Shown here: positions 1 through 12,211 of the stretch, in pieces
Numbering within the stretch: the first letter of the stretch is position 1
Layout: each line of letters starts with the position of its first letter
Assembly: GCA_031769625.1 (NCBI GenBank)
Contig: JAUIMM010000737.1
Coordinates: 409,501 to 473,500 of the forward strand
Direction of reading: 5' to 3'
DNA: 64,000 nucleotides
Origin: Taudactylus pleione
Taxonomy: Eukaryota > Chordata > Amphibia > Anura > Myobatrachidae
Translations under genes and position numbers: made by a program
The notes under the pieces: generated by a model
The model's input: only the letters and a program-made list of their open reading frames with translations
The model's database searches: none
Told to the model about the DNA's origin: nothing

Positions 1-28
1 TTCAGAAATCCGAACCCGCTCACCCCTA
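1..28 (-). mobile_element. Terminal fragment of a hAT-family transposon (third copy)
   Basis: These 28 bases are the reverse complement of the 5' terminus of the two complete hAT copies at 39430 and 53141 (terminus TAGGGGTGAGCGGGTTCGG). The element therefore extends leftwards out of the window on the minus strand. The next eight bases, GTACAGGG at 29-36, belong to the minisatellite and would be one half of the 8-bp target duplication. The other half cannot be seen. Confidence 0.8.
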
Positions 29-3000
29 GTACAGGGCATGTACAGGATGTGTACTGGACGTGTACTGGGCATGTATAGGTTGTGTACTGGGCATGTATAG
101 GTTGTGCACTGGATGTGTACTGGGCATGTGCAGGTTGTGTACTAGATGTGTACTGGATGTGTACTGGGCATGTATAGGTTATGTACTGGGTGTGTACTGG
201 GCATGTATAGGTTGTGTACTGGGCATGTATAGGTTGTGTACTGGATGTGTACTGGGCATGTGCAGGATGTGTACTGGATGTGTACTGGGCATGTACTGGA
301 TGTGTACTGGGCATGTACTGGATGTGTACTGGATGTGTACTGGGCATGTGCAGGATGTGTACTGGATGTGTACTGGGTATGTGCAGGCTGTGTACTGGAT
401 GTGTACTGGGCATGTATAGGTTGTGTACTGGATGTGTACTGGGCATGTGCAGGATGTCTACTGGATGTGTACTGGGCATGTAATGGATGTGTACTGGGCA
501 TGTATAGGTTGTGTACTGGGCATGTATAGGTTGTGTACTGGATGTGTACTGGGCATGTGCAGGTTGTGTACTAGATGTGTACTGGGCATGTACAGGATGT
601 GTACTGGGCATGTATAGGTTGTGTACTGGATGTGTACTGGGCATGTACTGGATGTGTACTGGATGTGTACTGGGCATGTGCAGGATGTGTACTGGGCATG
701 TATAGGTTGTGTACTGGATGTGTACTGGGCATGTGCAGGATGTGTACTGGATGTGTACTGGGCATGTATAGGTTGTGTACTGGATGTGTACTAGGCATGT
801 GCAGGATGTGTACTGGATGTGTACTGTGCAGGTGCAGGATGTGTACTGGATGTGTACTGGGCAAGTGCAGGATGTGTACTGGGCATGTGCAGGATGTGTA
901 CTGGGCATGTGCAGGTTGTGTACTGGATGTGTACTGTGCAGGTGCAGGCTGTGTACTGGATGTGTACTGGGCATGTACTGGATGTGTACTGGATGTGTAC
1001 AGGGCATGTAGAGGATGTGTACTGGATGTGTACTGGGCATGTATAGGTTGTGTACTGGGCATGTATAGGTTGTGTACTGGATGTGTACTGGGCATGTGCA
1101 GGTTGTGTACTAGATGTGTACTGGATGTGTACTGGATGTGAACTGGGCATGTGCAGGTTGTGTACTAGATGTGTACTGGATGTGTACTGGATGTGTACTG
1201 GGCATGTATAGGTTATGTACTGGGTGTGTACTGGGCATGTATAGGTTGTGTACTGGGCATGTATAGGTTGTGTACTGGATGTGTACTGGGCATGTGCAGG
1301 ATGTGTACTGGATGTGTACTGGGCATGTACTGGATGTGTCCTGGATGTGTACTGGGCATGTACTGGATGTGTACTGGATGTGTACTGGATGTGTACTGGG
1401 CATGTGCAGGCTGTGTACTGGATGTGTACTGGGCATGTATAGGTTGTGTACTGGATGTGTACTGGGCATGTGCAGGATGTCTACTGGATGTGTACTGGGC
1501 ATGTACTGGATGTGTACTGGATGTGTACTGGGCATGTATAGGTTGTGTACTGGGCATGTTTAGGTTGTGTACTGGATGTGTACTGGGCATGTGCAGGTTG
1601 TGTACTAGATGTGTACTGGATGTGTAATGGATGTGTACCGGGCATGTATAGGTTGTGTACTGGATGTGTACTGGGCATGTATAGGTTGTGTACTGGATGT
1701 GTACTGGGCATGTATAGGTTGTGTACTGGATGTGTACTGTGCAGGTGCAGGCTGTGTACTGGATGTGTACTGGATGTGTACTGGGCATGTATAGGTTGTG
1801 TACTGGGCATGTATAGGTTGTGTACTGGATGTGTACTGGGCATGTACTGGATGTGTACTGGATGTGTACCGGGCATGTATAGGTTGTGTACTGGATGTGT
1901 ACTGGGCATGTATAGGTTGTGTACTGGATGTGTACTGGGCATGTGCAGGTTGTGTACTGGATGTGTACTGGGCATGTGCAGGTTGTGTACTAGATGTGTA
2001 CCGGGCATGTATAGGTTGTGTACTGGATGTGTACTGGGCATGTATAGGTTGTGTACTGGATGTGTACTGGGCATGTATAGGTTGTGTACTAGATGTGTAC
2101 TGGGCATGTGCAGGCTGTGTACTAGATGTGTACTGGATGTGTACAAGATGTGTACTGGATGTGTACTGGGCATGTATAGGTTGTGTACTGGGCATGTATA
2201 GGTTGTGTACTGGATGTGTACTGGGCATGTGCAGGTTGTGTACTGGATGTGTACTGGGCATGTATAGGTTGTGTACTGGATGTGTACTGGGCATGTGCAG
2301 GTTGTGTACTGGATGTGTACTGGGCATGTATAGGTTGTGTTCTGGATGTGTACTGGGCATGTACTGGATGTGTACTGGGCATGTGCAGGATGTGTACTGG
2401 ATGTGTACTGGGCATGTATAGGTTGTGTACTGGATGTGTACTAGGCATGTGCAGGATGTGTACTGGATGTGTACTGTGCAGGTGCAGGATGTGTACTGGA
2501 TGTGTACTGGGCATGTGCAGGATGTGTACAGGATGTGTACTGGGCAAGTGCAGGATGTGTACTGGGCATGTGCAGGATGTGTACTGGGCATGTGCAGGTT
2601 GTGTACTAGATGTGTACTGTGCAGGTGCAGGCTGTGTACTGGATGTGTACTGGGCATGTACTGGATGTGTACTGGATGTGTACAGGGCATGTACAGGATG
2701 TGTACTGGATGTGTACTGGGCATTTATAGGTTGTGTACTGGGCATGTATAGGTTGTGTACTGGATGTGTACTGGGCATGTGCAGGTTGTGTACTAGATGT
2801 GTACTGGATGTGTACTGGATGTGTACTGGGCATGTGCAGGTTGTGTACTAGATGTGTACTGGATGTGTACTGGGCATGTATAGGTTATGTACTGGGTGTG
2901 TACTCGGCATGTATAGGTTGTGTACTGGGCATGTATAGGTTGTGTACTGGATGTGTACTGGGCATGTGCAGGATGTGTACTGGATGTGTACTGGGCATGT

Positions 3001-6000
3001 ACTGGATGTGTCCTGGATGTGTACTGGGCATGTACTGGATGTGTTCTGGATGTGTACTGGGCATGTACTGGATGTGTACTGGGCATGTGCAGGATGTGTA
3101 CTGGATGTGTACTGGGCATGTGCAGGCTGTGTACTGGATGTGTACTGGGCATGTATAGGTTGTGTACTGGATGTGTACTGGGCATGTGCAGGATGTCTAC
3201 TGGATGTGTACTGGGCATGTACTGGATGTGTACTGGATGTGTACTGGGCATGTATAGGTTGTGTACTGGGCATGTATAGGTTGTGTACTGGATGTGTACT
3301 GGGCATGTGCAGGTTGTGTACTAGATGTGTACTGGATGTGTACTGGATGTGTACCGGGCATGTATAGGTTGTGTACTGGATGTGTACTGGGCATGTATAG
3401 GTTGTGTACTGGATGTGTACTGTGCAGGTGCAGGCTGTGTACTGGATGTGTACTGGATGTGTACTGGGCATGTATAGGTTGTGTACTGGGCATGTATAGG
3501 TTGTGTACTGGATGTGTACTGGGCATGTACTGGATGTGTACTGGATGTGTACCGGGCATGTATAGGTTGTGTACTGGATGTGTACTGGGCATGTATAGGT
3601 TGTGTACTGGATGTGTACTGGGCATGTGCAGGTTGTGTACTGGATGTGTACTGGGCATGTGCAGGTTGTGTACTAGATGTGTACTGGGCATGTACAGGAT
3701 GTGTACTGGGCATGTAGAGGTTGTGTACTGGATGTGTACTGGGCATGTACTGGATGTGTACTGGATGTGTACCGGGCATGTATAGGTTGTGTACTGGATG
3801 TGTACCGGGCATGTATAGGTTGTGTACTGGATGTGTACTGGGCATGTATAGGTTGTGTACTAGATGTGTACTGGGCATGTGCAGGCTGTGTACTAGATGT
3901 GTACTGGATGTGTACAAGATGTGTACTGGATGTGTACTGGGCATGTGCAGGATGTGTACTGGATGTGTACTGGATGTGTACTGGGCATGTATAGGTTGTG
4001 TACTGGGCATGTATAGGTTGTGTACTGGATGTGTACTGGGCATGTGCAGGTTGTGTACTGGATGTGTACTGGGCATGTATAGGTTGTGTACTGGATGTGT
4101 ACTGGGCATGTATAGGTTGTGTACTGGGCATGTATAGGTTGTGTACTGGATGTGTACTGGGTATGTGCAGGTTGTGTACTGGATGTGTACCGGGCATGTA
4201 TAGGTTGTGTACTGGATGTGTACTGGGCATGTATAGGTTGTGTACTGGATGTGTACTGGGTATGTGCAGGTTGTGTACTGGATGTGCAGGTTGTGTACTG
4301 GATGTGTACTGGGCATGTACAGGATGTGTACTGGGCATGTAGAGGTTGTGTACTGGATGTGTACTGGGCATGTACTGGATGTGTACTGGATGTGTACCGG
4401 GCATGTATAGGTTGTGTACTGGATGTGTACCGGGCATGTATAGGTTGTGTACTGGATGTGTACTGGGCATGTATAGGTTGTGTACTAGATGTGTACTGGG
4501 CATGTGCAGGCTGTGTACTAGATGTGTACTGGATGTGTACAGGATGTGTACTGGATGTGTACTGGGCATGTGCAGGATGTGTACTGGATGTGTACTGGAT
4601 GTGTACTGGGCATGTATAGGTTGTGTACTGGGCATGTATAGGTTGTGTACTGGATGTGTACTGGGCATGTGCAGGTTGTGTACTGGATGTGTACTGGGCA
4701 TGTATAGGTTGTGTACTGGATGTGTACTGGGCATGTGCAGGTTGTGTACTGGATGTGTACTGGGCATGTGCAGGTTGTGTACTGGATGTGTACTGGTATG
4801 TATAGGTTGTGTACTGGATGTGTACTGGGCATGTACTGGATGTGTACTGGATGTGTACCGGGCATGTATAGGTTGTGTACTGGATGTGTACTGGGCATGT
4901 ATAGGTTGTGTACTGGATGTGTACTGGGCATGTGCAGGTTGTGTACTGGGCATGTGCAGGTTGTGTACTAGATGTGTACTGGGCATGTACAGGTTGTGTA
5001 CTAGATGTGTACTGGGCATGTGCAGGCTGTGTACTAGATGTGTACTGGATGTGTACTGGGCATGTACTGGATGTGTACTGGATGTGTACTGGATGTGTAC
5101 AGGGCATGTACTGGATGTGTACTGGATGTGTACTGGGCATGTATAGGTTGTGTACTGGGCATGTATAGGTTGTGTACTGGATGTGTACTGGGCATGTGCA
5201 GGTTGTGTACTGGATGTGTACTGGGCATGTGCAGGTTGTGTACTAGATGTGTACTGGGCATGTACAGGATGTGTACTGGGCATGTATAGGTTGTGTACTG
5301 GATGTGTACTGGGCATGTACTGGATGTGTACTGGATGTGTACCGGGCATGTATAGGTTGTGTACTGGATGTGTACCGGGCATGTATAGGTTGTGTACTGG
5401 ATGTGTACTGGGCATGTATAGGTTGTGTACTAGATGTGTACTGGGCATGTGCAGGCTGTGTACTAGATGTGTACTGGATGTGTATTGGGCATGTGCAGTA
5501 TGTGTACTGGATGTGTACTGGGCATGTATAGGTTGTGTACTGGGCATGTATAGGTTGTGTACTGGATGTGTACTGGGCATGTGCAGGTTGTGTACTGGAT
5601 GTGTACTGGGCATGTATAGTTTGTGTACTAGATGTGTACTGGGCATGTGCAGGTTGTGTACTGGATGTGTACTGGGCATGTGCAGGTTGTGTACTGGATG
5701 TGTACTGGGCATGTATAGGTTGTGTACTGAATGTGTACTGGGCATGTACTGGATGTGTACTGGGCATGTGCAGGATGTGTACTGGGCATGTATAGGTTGT
5801 GTACTGGATGTGTACTGGGCATGTGCAGGTTGTGTACTGGATGTGTACTGGGCATGTGCAGATTGTGTACTAGATGTGTACTGGGCATGTACAGGATGTG
5901 TACTTGGTATGTATAGGTTGTGTACTGGATGTGTACTGGGCATGTACTGGATGTTTACCGGGCATGTATAGGTTGTGTACTGGATGTGTACCGGGCATGT

Positions 6001-7014
6001 ATAGGTTGTGTACTGGATGTGTACTGGGCATGTATAGGTTGTGTACTAGATGTGTACTGGGCATGTGCAGGCTGTGTACTAGATGTGTACTGGATGTGTA
6101 CTGGGCATGTGCAGGATGTGTACTGGATGTGTACTGGATGTGTACAGGGCATGTACTGGATGTGTACTGGATGTGTACTGGGCATGTATAGGTTGTGTAC
6201 TGGGCATGTATAGGTTGTGTACTGGATGTGTACTGGGCATGTGCAGGTTGTGTACTGGATGTGTACTGGTCATCTATAGGTTGTGTACTGGATGTGTACT
6301 GGGCATGTGCAGGTTGTGTACTGGATGTGTACTGGGCATGTATAGGTTGTGTACTGGGCATGTATAGGTTGTGTACTGGATGTGTACCGGGCATGTGCAG
6401 GTTGTGTACTGGATGTGTACTGCGCATGTATAGGCTGTGTACTGGATGTGTACTGTGCAGGTGCAGGATGTGTACTGGATGTGTACTGGGCAGGTGCAGG
6501 ATGTGTACTGGATGTGTACTGTGCAGGTGCAGGATGTGTACTGGATGTGTACTGGATGTGTACTGTGCAGGTGCAGGATGTGTACTGGATGTGTACTGGG
6601 CATGTAGAGGATGTGTACTGGGCAGGTACAGGATGTGTACTGGATGTGTCCTGGATGTTTACTGGGCATGTACTGGATGTGTAGGCTGTGTACTGGATGT
6701 GTACTGGATGTGTACTGGATGTGTACTGTGCATGTGTACTGGGCATGTAGAGGATGTGTACTGGGCATGTACTGGATGTGTACTGGGCATGTAGAGGATG
6801 TGTACTGGGCATGTACTGGATGTGTACTGGGCATGTGCAGGTTGTGTACTGGATGTGTACTGGATGTGTACTGTGCATGTGCAGGTTGAGTACTGGATGT
6901 GTACTGGATGTGTACTGGGCATGTAGAGGATGTGTACTGGGCATGTACTGGATGTGTACTGTGCATGTGCAGGTTGAGTACTGGATGTGTACTGGATGTG
7001 TACTGTGCATGTGT
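29..7014. repeat. 11-bp minisatellite, about 7 kb
   Basis: The array is built from 11-bp monomers. The main variants are TGTACTGGATG, TGTACTGGGCA, TGTATAGGTTG and TGTGCAGGATG, often in threes that give a 33-bp repeat. Longer blocks also recur: the stretch near 1-1000 resembles those near 1200-2200, 2200-3100 and later. The plus strand is G/T-rich and C-poor. Because three monomers make 11 codons and the minus-strand monomers contain no stop in any frame, long open frames occur (up to about 750 codons). I treat these as composition artefacts and not as genes. Towards 6.4-7.0 kb the monomers diverge and the array ends abruptly at about 7014. Confidence 0.95.
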
Positions 7015-7236
7015 AGTCTTAGATTTTACCTCCTGTATACGGGACTTCCCATACTTTTCTGAATCACCGCACCCTAGAGTTTGAGTCTTTTTTTCACAGC
7101 AACTCTAATGTTTAATGTTTTAAAAAGTTGAATATAAGGAGTAAAAATGACAAATCTTGGAAGGGGAATAAATCAGGAACGAAAATGTAGTGTTCTGGAT
7201 TGTTTGATTGGTGTCTTTCTTAAGGCCCCATGAGGT
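7015..7236. other. Unassigned spacer between minisatellite and LINE
   Basis: This is AT-rich unique-looking sequence with no open frame or repeat that I can name. It may be LINE ORF2 sequence too decayed to read. Confidence 0.4.
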
Positions 7237-7476
7237 CTAAATCCACCTCTGGACCCAACCGGGAATCAGTTGGTGATATACAGGGAAGTCTCTGTTCCTG
7301 AGAGACGGAGCCGCAACCTCCTTAAAATGCGTTTCTTGCAAAAAGGCCACGTCTGCCCTTTCCGCCTTCAATTCCCGCAACACACGTGACCGTCTCTCGG
7401 GAATATTGAGGCCCTTCACATTAACACAACAGAGATAATATTCAGAGTAGTCATCAAGTATACATAAATTGGTCAA
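7237..7476 (-). pseudogene. L1/Tx1-like LINE ORF2 fragment (endonuclease N-terminus)
   Basis: The minus-strand frame encodes a peptide with the start of the apurinic-like endonuclease domain of L1-clade ORF2: an NVKGLN..ERRSRVLRELK segment followed by the conserved FLQETHF motif. Only about 50 residues of the domain are present. Reverse transcriptase should follow towards lower coordinates, but the sequence runs into non-LINE sequence and then the minisatellite. The stretch 7477-8130 fits the spacer between ORF1 and ORF2, which puts this fragment in the same minus-strand LINE as the ORF1 relic at 14.4-15.1 kb, separated by later insertions. The clade is inferred from the motif only. Confidence 0.75.
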
Positions 7477-8355
7477 ATGGCAGAGTACCTTTAAAACCTT
7501 TAACTCGTAACAGGCCCATATCTGACAAGGAGAGATAATAAATTACTATGGTAAATAGAATCAAAACCTATCACCAAAACCCTGGCATGAGAGGCACAAC
7601 AAGGAATAGAAGGAAAGAAAGGAGAAAATGAAAAACAGAAGAAAACAGAGAGACACAAACATGAGCTAAAATAAAAGAAACCGGAATATAGAATCGGGGA
7701 AACACTGCTTCTGAGTGGCATAGCGCTAATGATACCAGTCCCACCAGGGCAACAAAGGACAGACAGACCAAGCACGACACATGTATTCGAATAACTATAT
7801 ATATGCTAAAGAAAGCTGCAGAGATGACACATTTACAAGGAAACATGCAAACTTGAAACCCCAGTTAGCAAAATAAAGAACTTTAAATTAACATTTAATC
7901 AACTCCGGCATAAGCCATAAAGAAACAAAGTAGCAAGGTCCCGTAGATGAACATGTCCCTGGAATATTGGAACCATCCAGCTGTGTTGAACCCCAGCGAG
8001 GCAACCCTAACAATACCTGTAATACTTAAGTTACAACTGATGGTAAATACACATTGTAGTCCTACCTCAGACGAAGGGGAAGGATGGGTTCACGAGGCAA
8101 AAGGCTGGGAAATGTCCAGGGGGGAACTGTGGGGGCGATTCAGACCCGGATGCTAAGCCGCGATCGCACTGTCTGATGTAAGGACGCCCTCTATGTCTTA
8201 GAGAGCGACGGCAGAACAAACGCACGCCGGTATAAAGACGCCCACTTCTCTTTCTTAGCACACGTCATCTCCAGGAAGTGTATGATTAATCAGTAACATC
8301 GAGAGCCATCAGAGCTGCACACAGCGCTTGAGGTAGACCCTACCCCGCTGCAAGC

Positions 8356-9559
8356 TGCCACAGTTGGGGCTAGAGAGTTACCTGTATCAGGTGATGAACT
8401 GGAATCACTGGAGGCCGGCTGGACTGGAACCATGGGTAACATGAATAGCTCTTTTATTAGAAGAAATGGGTAGCAGTGAGAACTGCCTTTGGTGATGAGT
8501 GACTGTAACTGGAAACTTGAGACGTTGGAATGAGACCAGAAGGAACTTGGAGGGACTGGACTGGGACCGGCAGGAAGGCTGACTGAGCTGTTCGGGTTAC
8601 TAGTAGATGGGCTTGCAGACGGATGGTAGCGTAGAAGCTACTTGTTGTGGCTTGGGAGGCCGTGTGTAGACGTTGGTAGCTGGGTGGCTACGTGGAGCGG
8701 CTGGGTAGCTTTGGGTAAATGCTGGTATCTGGGTAGCTACGTGGAGCAGCAGGATAGCCGTGGGTGGACACTGGTATCTGGGTGGCTACGTGGAGCGGCT
8801 GGTTAGCCGTGGGTAGACGCTGGTAGCTGGGTAGCTACTTGGAGCAGCTGGATAGCCGTGGGTAGACGCTGGTAGCGTGGAAGCTACTTGGTGTGGCCTG
8901 GGAGCCGTGGGTGAGAGATGGTAGCATGGAAGCTACTTGGTGCGGCCTGGGAGCCGTGGGTGAGAGATGGTAGCGTGGAAGCTACTTGGTGCAGCCTGGC
9001 AGCCGTGTGGAGAAGCTGGTAGCATGGAAGCTACTTGGAGCGGCCTGGGAGCTGTAGGTGAGAGGCTGGTAGCATGGATAGCTGAACGCAGCAGGCTTAC
9101 GGATAGCACTGGTCTAGGAACCAGCAGGAGCCTGGGACATGCTGGTACACAGAGGTACAGCTATAGCACAAGTAGTACACCAGGGAACGTAACAAGATGT
9201 TCAAGCACTGAGTGCTATTAGAGGAGGATCTATATACCTAGAGTCTGGCAGCGATTGGTGGATACAGACAGGTGGTCTGGCAGTGGCATTCAGAGTGGAG
9301 CAGGGCACAACATGCAGAGGGAGTAATCATCTCTGCAGCCCTTGAGAATCAGGACCACACCTGTGATTCCAATTAAGACTAGCAATGCTCACAGACAGAG
9401 CAGGGTCCAGGTGATTAATCAGTGTGGGGAGAGTAGTCTGCACACACAGCCAGCATGATTCAGCCAGAGCAGATGTCCCAGGAGAATTACAAACACAGAT
9501 CCATGGAGCAGCTGACAGAGGTAAGTCACAAAAGGTAAAAACTAGCCAGGATTGTGACA
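8356..9559 (-). repeat. 3' LTR of the nested retrotransposon
   Basis: This is 1204 bp long and matches 12212-13674 at both ends. The middle, about 8620-9080, is a variable tandem array of units of about 49 bp (GGTAGCTGGGTGGCTACGTG...). It has fewer copies than the partner LTR, which accounts for most of the 259-bp length difference. Confidence 0.85.
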
Positions 9560-9779
9560 GTACCCCCCTCTTCAAGGGTGGACTCCGAACACCCAAATAA
9601 ATACATAGGAGAACATGAAAAAATGAGACACCCAGGAAACTGAAAAACTTTCTTCCAAACATGACATTACAGGAGCTTCAAACATAGGAACACCATCACT
9701 CTAGAAACATCTCTTTAGACATCTTCTTAATTCTACATTATTGGGATACCAGGAGTGGAAATTCTTCAAAGGGGATGAT

Positions 9780-11180
9780 TCAAGACCTTTGTCGATTTTT
9801 CTTTCTGCTGCGAGATAATTTTGTGCCAACCAACAGACATGGGATCTCTGGTAACTCCTGTGGAAATACATGACTGGAAAGGACAGGATCAAATGGCAGA
9901 TGGTCTGATACCAAATGGTTGTCGAGGAAAGGAGCATTGTCATGCACAGGATCGAATTCAGAATCAGAATCCATGTCCAAAGGAAGATCAGAGGAGTTAA
10001 CATGACTTGAAAACCTAGAGGACTCCGAAGATGGGTAGAGGGAAACACAACCAACTCTCATGGTATCATGTTGTTGGTCTCTAAAAGTTCTTTGAGTCTT
10101 CTTCTTTCGGACTGATTGATTCCGTACCATATGATTTTGAGAAGGGAGTACAGCAGTGTATGCGAGTTTAATATCTGAAGGTGCTGAAATAACTTTAGAA
10201 TATTTACCAGAACAGGTATCTGAAGACGGACACATAGGAGCAAATTCTTTAATAACAGCTTCACTGAAAGTTTTTATACTTAGAAGCTCAGGATCTTTTG
10301 ACTCGATGAAAGGGTTGGCCCAGTCCAACGCCTTACCTCTAAAAGAAGCAAAAAGGTATAAGGTAAAGTTGGTAGGAGTGATACCACAAGCTGGATCTCA
10401 TTCCATGATTGCAGCATAATGCTTCAGTAATGCAAAGTATTGCGATAAGTCCCCATCGAAATATATGCATCCTGGAGTATCCGATGAAGTTTGTGTGTTC
10501 GAGGATTGTGAAGTTGATAGCTGTTCGGTACATGGACTAACTAAAGGAACTGGAAGGAGTCCTGAGGAGCCAGAGACAGCAGCTTCAACAATCGAGGCTG
10601 AGAACAGACTACAGGAACTGTCATCCTCTGGAACGGTATTAGCAGGAGACGTTGAACAGGAACCAGGATCAGATTTTGTAGTACCAGACTCTTCTCCCTG
10701 ATAACTGGCACTTGAAACCCCCTCCTGAGGCACGAGACTTGAGACCCCCTCCTGGGGTGCAAGACTTGAGATCCCCTCCTGGGGTGCGTGACTTGAGACC
10801 CCCTCCTGGGGTGTGCAACTTGAGACCCCCTCCTGGGGTGCGCAACTTGAGGCCCCCTCCTGGGGTGCAAGATTTGAGACCCCCGCCTGGGGTGTGAGAC
10901 TTGAGATCCCCTCTTGGGGTGCACGACTTGAGACCCCCTCCTGGGGTGCGAGACTTGAGACCCCCTCTTGGGGTGCGAGACTTGAGACCCCCTCCTGGGG
11001 TGCGCAACTTGAGACCCCCTCCTGGGGTGCGCAACTTGAGGCCCCCTCCTGGGGTGCGCAACTTGAGGCCCCCTCCTGGGGTGCGAGACTTGAGACACCC
11101 TCCTGGGGTGCAAGACTTGAGACCCCCTCCTGGGGTGTGAGACGAGACCCCCTCTTGGGGTGCGAGACTTGAGACCCCAT
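9780..11180 (-). pseudogene. Gag-like capsid region with 9-residue repeats, broken
   Basis: About 20 copies of a 9-residue repeat (GVSSLAPQE and variants) lead into a segment FDGDLSQYFALLKHYAAIME. An in-frame TGA follows at 10398-10400, and the same frame then continues with a WANPFIESKDPELLS segment. Both motifs resemble the capsid of Sushi/gypsy-type Gag (F.GD...Y..FL and WA.P..E..DP). The rest, to the stop at 9780, is serine-rich and basic (RKKKTQR). A unit shortened by 2 bp near 11140 shifts the frame relative to the upstream repeats, and the upstream knuckle-bearing part ends at 11384 in another frame. The ancestral product was probably one long protein. The family assignment is inference from short motifs. 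Confidence 0.55.
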
Positions 11181-11290
11181 CCTGGGGTGCGAGACTTGAA
11201 ACCCCCTCCTGGGGTACGAGACTTGAGATCCCCACCTGGGGCATAATTCTTGTAACCCTCTCCTGGGGTGAGAGACTTAAGGTCCCCTCC
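10711..11290. repeat. 27-bp coding minisatellite A (inside gag-like gene)
   Basis: About 21 units of a 27-bp repeat (CTTGAGACCCCCTCCTGGGG plus seven bases). Most are in register with the minus-strand reading frame, so copy number can change without a frameshift. Degenerate units continue to about 11520. Confidence 0.9.
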
Positions 11291-11383
11291 TGGAGTACAG
11301 AACTTGACACTCCCTGTTGGAGTATGGGACCCAAAATCCCCTTCTGGGGAAGCTGACTCGACTTCCTATTGTGGTATGGAACA

Positions 11384-12193
11384 TTAACCCCCCTTTTGGG
11401 ATGCGAGGACAGAGACTTCCTCCTGGGGTGAGTGACTCAAAACCCCTTCTTGGGTTACGAGACTTGAGGACCCTCCTGGGGTTGAGAATCTGGAGACCCC
11501 TCCTGGGGTTGCCAACTGGAGTTCCCTACCGGAACAGGCAGAATCTGGGCTGGGACCGGAACAGGCAGAATCCGGGACGGGACCGGAACAGGCAGAATCC
11601 AGGACGGGACCGGAACAGGCAGAATCCGGGACGGGACCGGAACAGGCAGAATCCGGGACGGGACCGGAGCAGGCAGAATCCGGGACGGGACCGGAACAGG
11701 CAGAATCTGGGACGGGACCGGAACAGGCACTGAGACGTTGACACCTGGAACCACTGCTGGAATTGCAAAGGGAACAGTCTTTGATAAAGTGGTCATAAGC
11801 TCCACAATAGCGACAGAGATGTAAATCTTTACGCCGCTGGAGTTCAGCCACAGGGAGCTTGGAATGTGGGTAACTTCGATGTCTCACTTTACTTGGCATG
11901 GAAGAATCTTTGGTTCTTAGAGATTCCAAGACAGAGTTTTTAGTTGAGACAGAGGTAGCTCTAAGAAATTCAGGAATGATTTGAAAAATTTTGCTGAGTA
12001 GAGCCTGTAGCTGTTCCAGCAGTTGATGGAAAGTAGTTAGGGGTTCAGGTAAGATTTGGGTATCATCTAGCCGGTTAGTCAGAATTTGCAGAAGCTGTAG
12101 TACTTGATGCTGTACCGCCTCCTGTGAATCCAAACGAGTGATTAGGTTATGGAAAGCACTTGATCCAGGATTAGGTGCTTGATCCGCCACCAT
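11384..12193 (-). CDS. Gag-like protein, N-terminal part with CCHC zinc knuckle
   Basis: The first in-frame methionine after the 5' LTR is at 12193; the open frame also extends about 35 codons upstream into the LTR. The order is: a short N-terminus; a glutamine/leucine-rich stretch that looks helical (QHQVLQLLQ...QLLEQLQALL), possibly a coiled coil; a basic patch; then a zinc knuckle CRYCGAYDHFIKDC with the CX2CX4HX4C spacing of retroviral and gypsy nucleocapsids. After the knuckle comes a run of 9-residue repeats (PDSACSGPV) encoded by a 27-bp array, then LTPGG/QEG-type repeats, and a stop at 11384. The protein presumably binds element RNA. It is unusual that the knuckle precedes the capsid-like motifs, which lie further downstream at 9.8-10.5 kb. 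Confidence 0.65.
   Translation of the reverse strand: MVADQAPNPGSSAFHNLITRLDSQEAVQHQVLQLLQILTNRLDDTQILPEPLTTFHQLLEQLQALLSKIFQIIPEFLRATSVSTKNSVLESLRTKDSSMPSKVRHRSYPHSKLPVAELQRRKDLHLCRYCGAYDHFIKDCSLCNSSSGSRCQRLSACSGPVPDSACSGPVPDSACSGPVPDSACSGPVPDSACSGPVLDSACSGPVPDSACSGPSPDSACSGRELQLATPGGVSRFSTPGGSSSLVTQEGVLSHSPQEEVSVLASQKGG
11527..11735. repeat. 27-bp coding minisatellite B (inside gag-like gene)
   Basis: Seven to eight nearly identical 27-bp units (CCGGAACAGGCAGAATCCGG plus seven bases) follow the zinc knuckle in the minus-strand frame. The sequence is unrelated to array A but has the same period. Confidence 0.9.
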
Positions 12194-12211
12194 CGTTGGG
12201 CTTGAACATAC

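Noticed and set aside
60..7000. Long open frames (up to about 750 codons) on both strands of the 11-bp minisatellite
   Set aside because: The repeat unit lacks stop codons in most frames by composition. The peptides are pure repeats, many frames overlap on both strands, and there is no start context or domain.
10465..11733. Plus-strand frames through the 27-bp arrays
   Set aside because: Shadows of the minus-strand gag-like frames; the period of 27 keeps all frames open.
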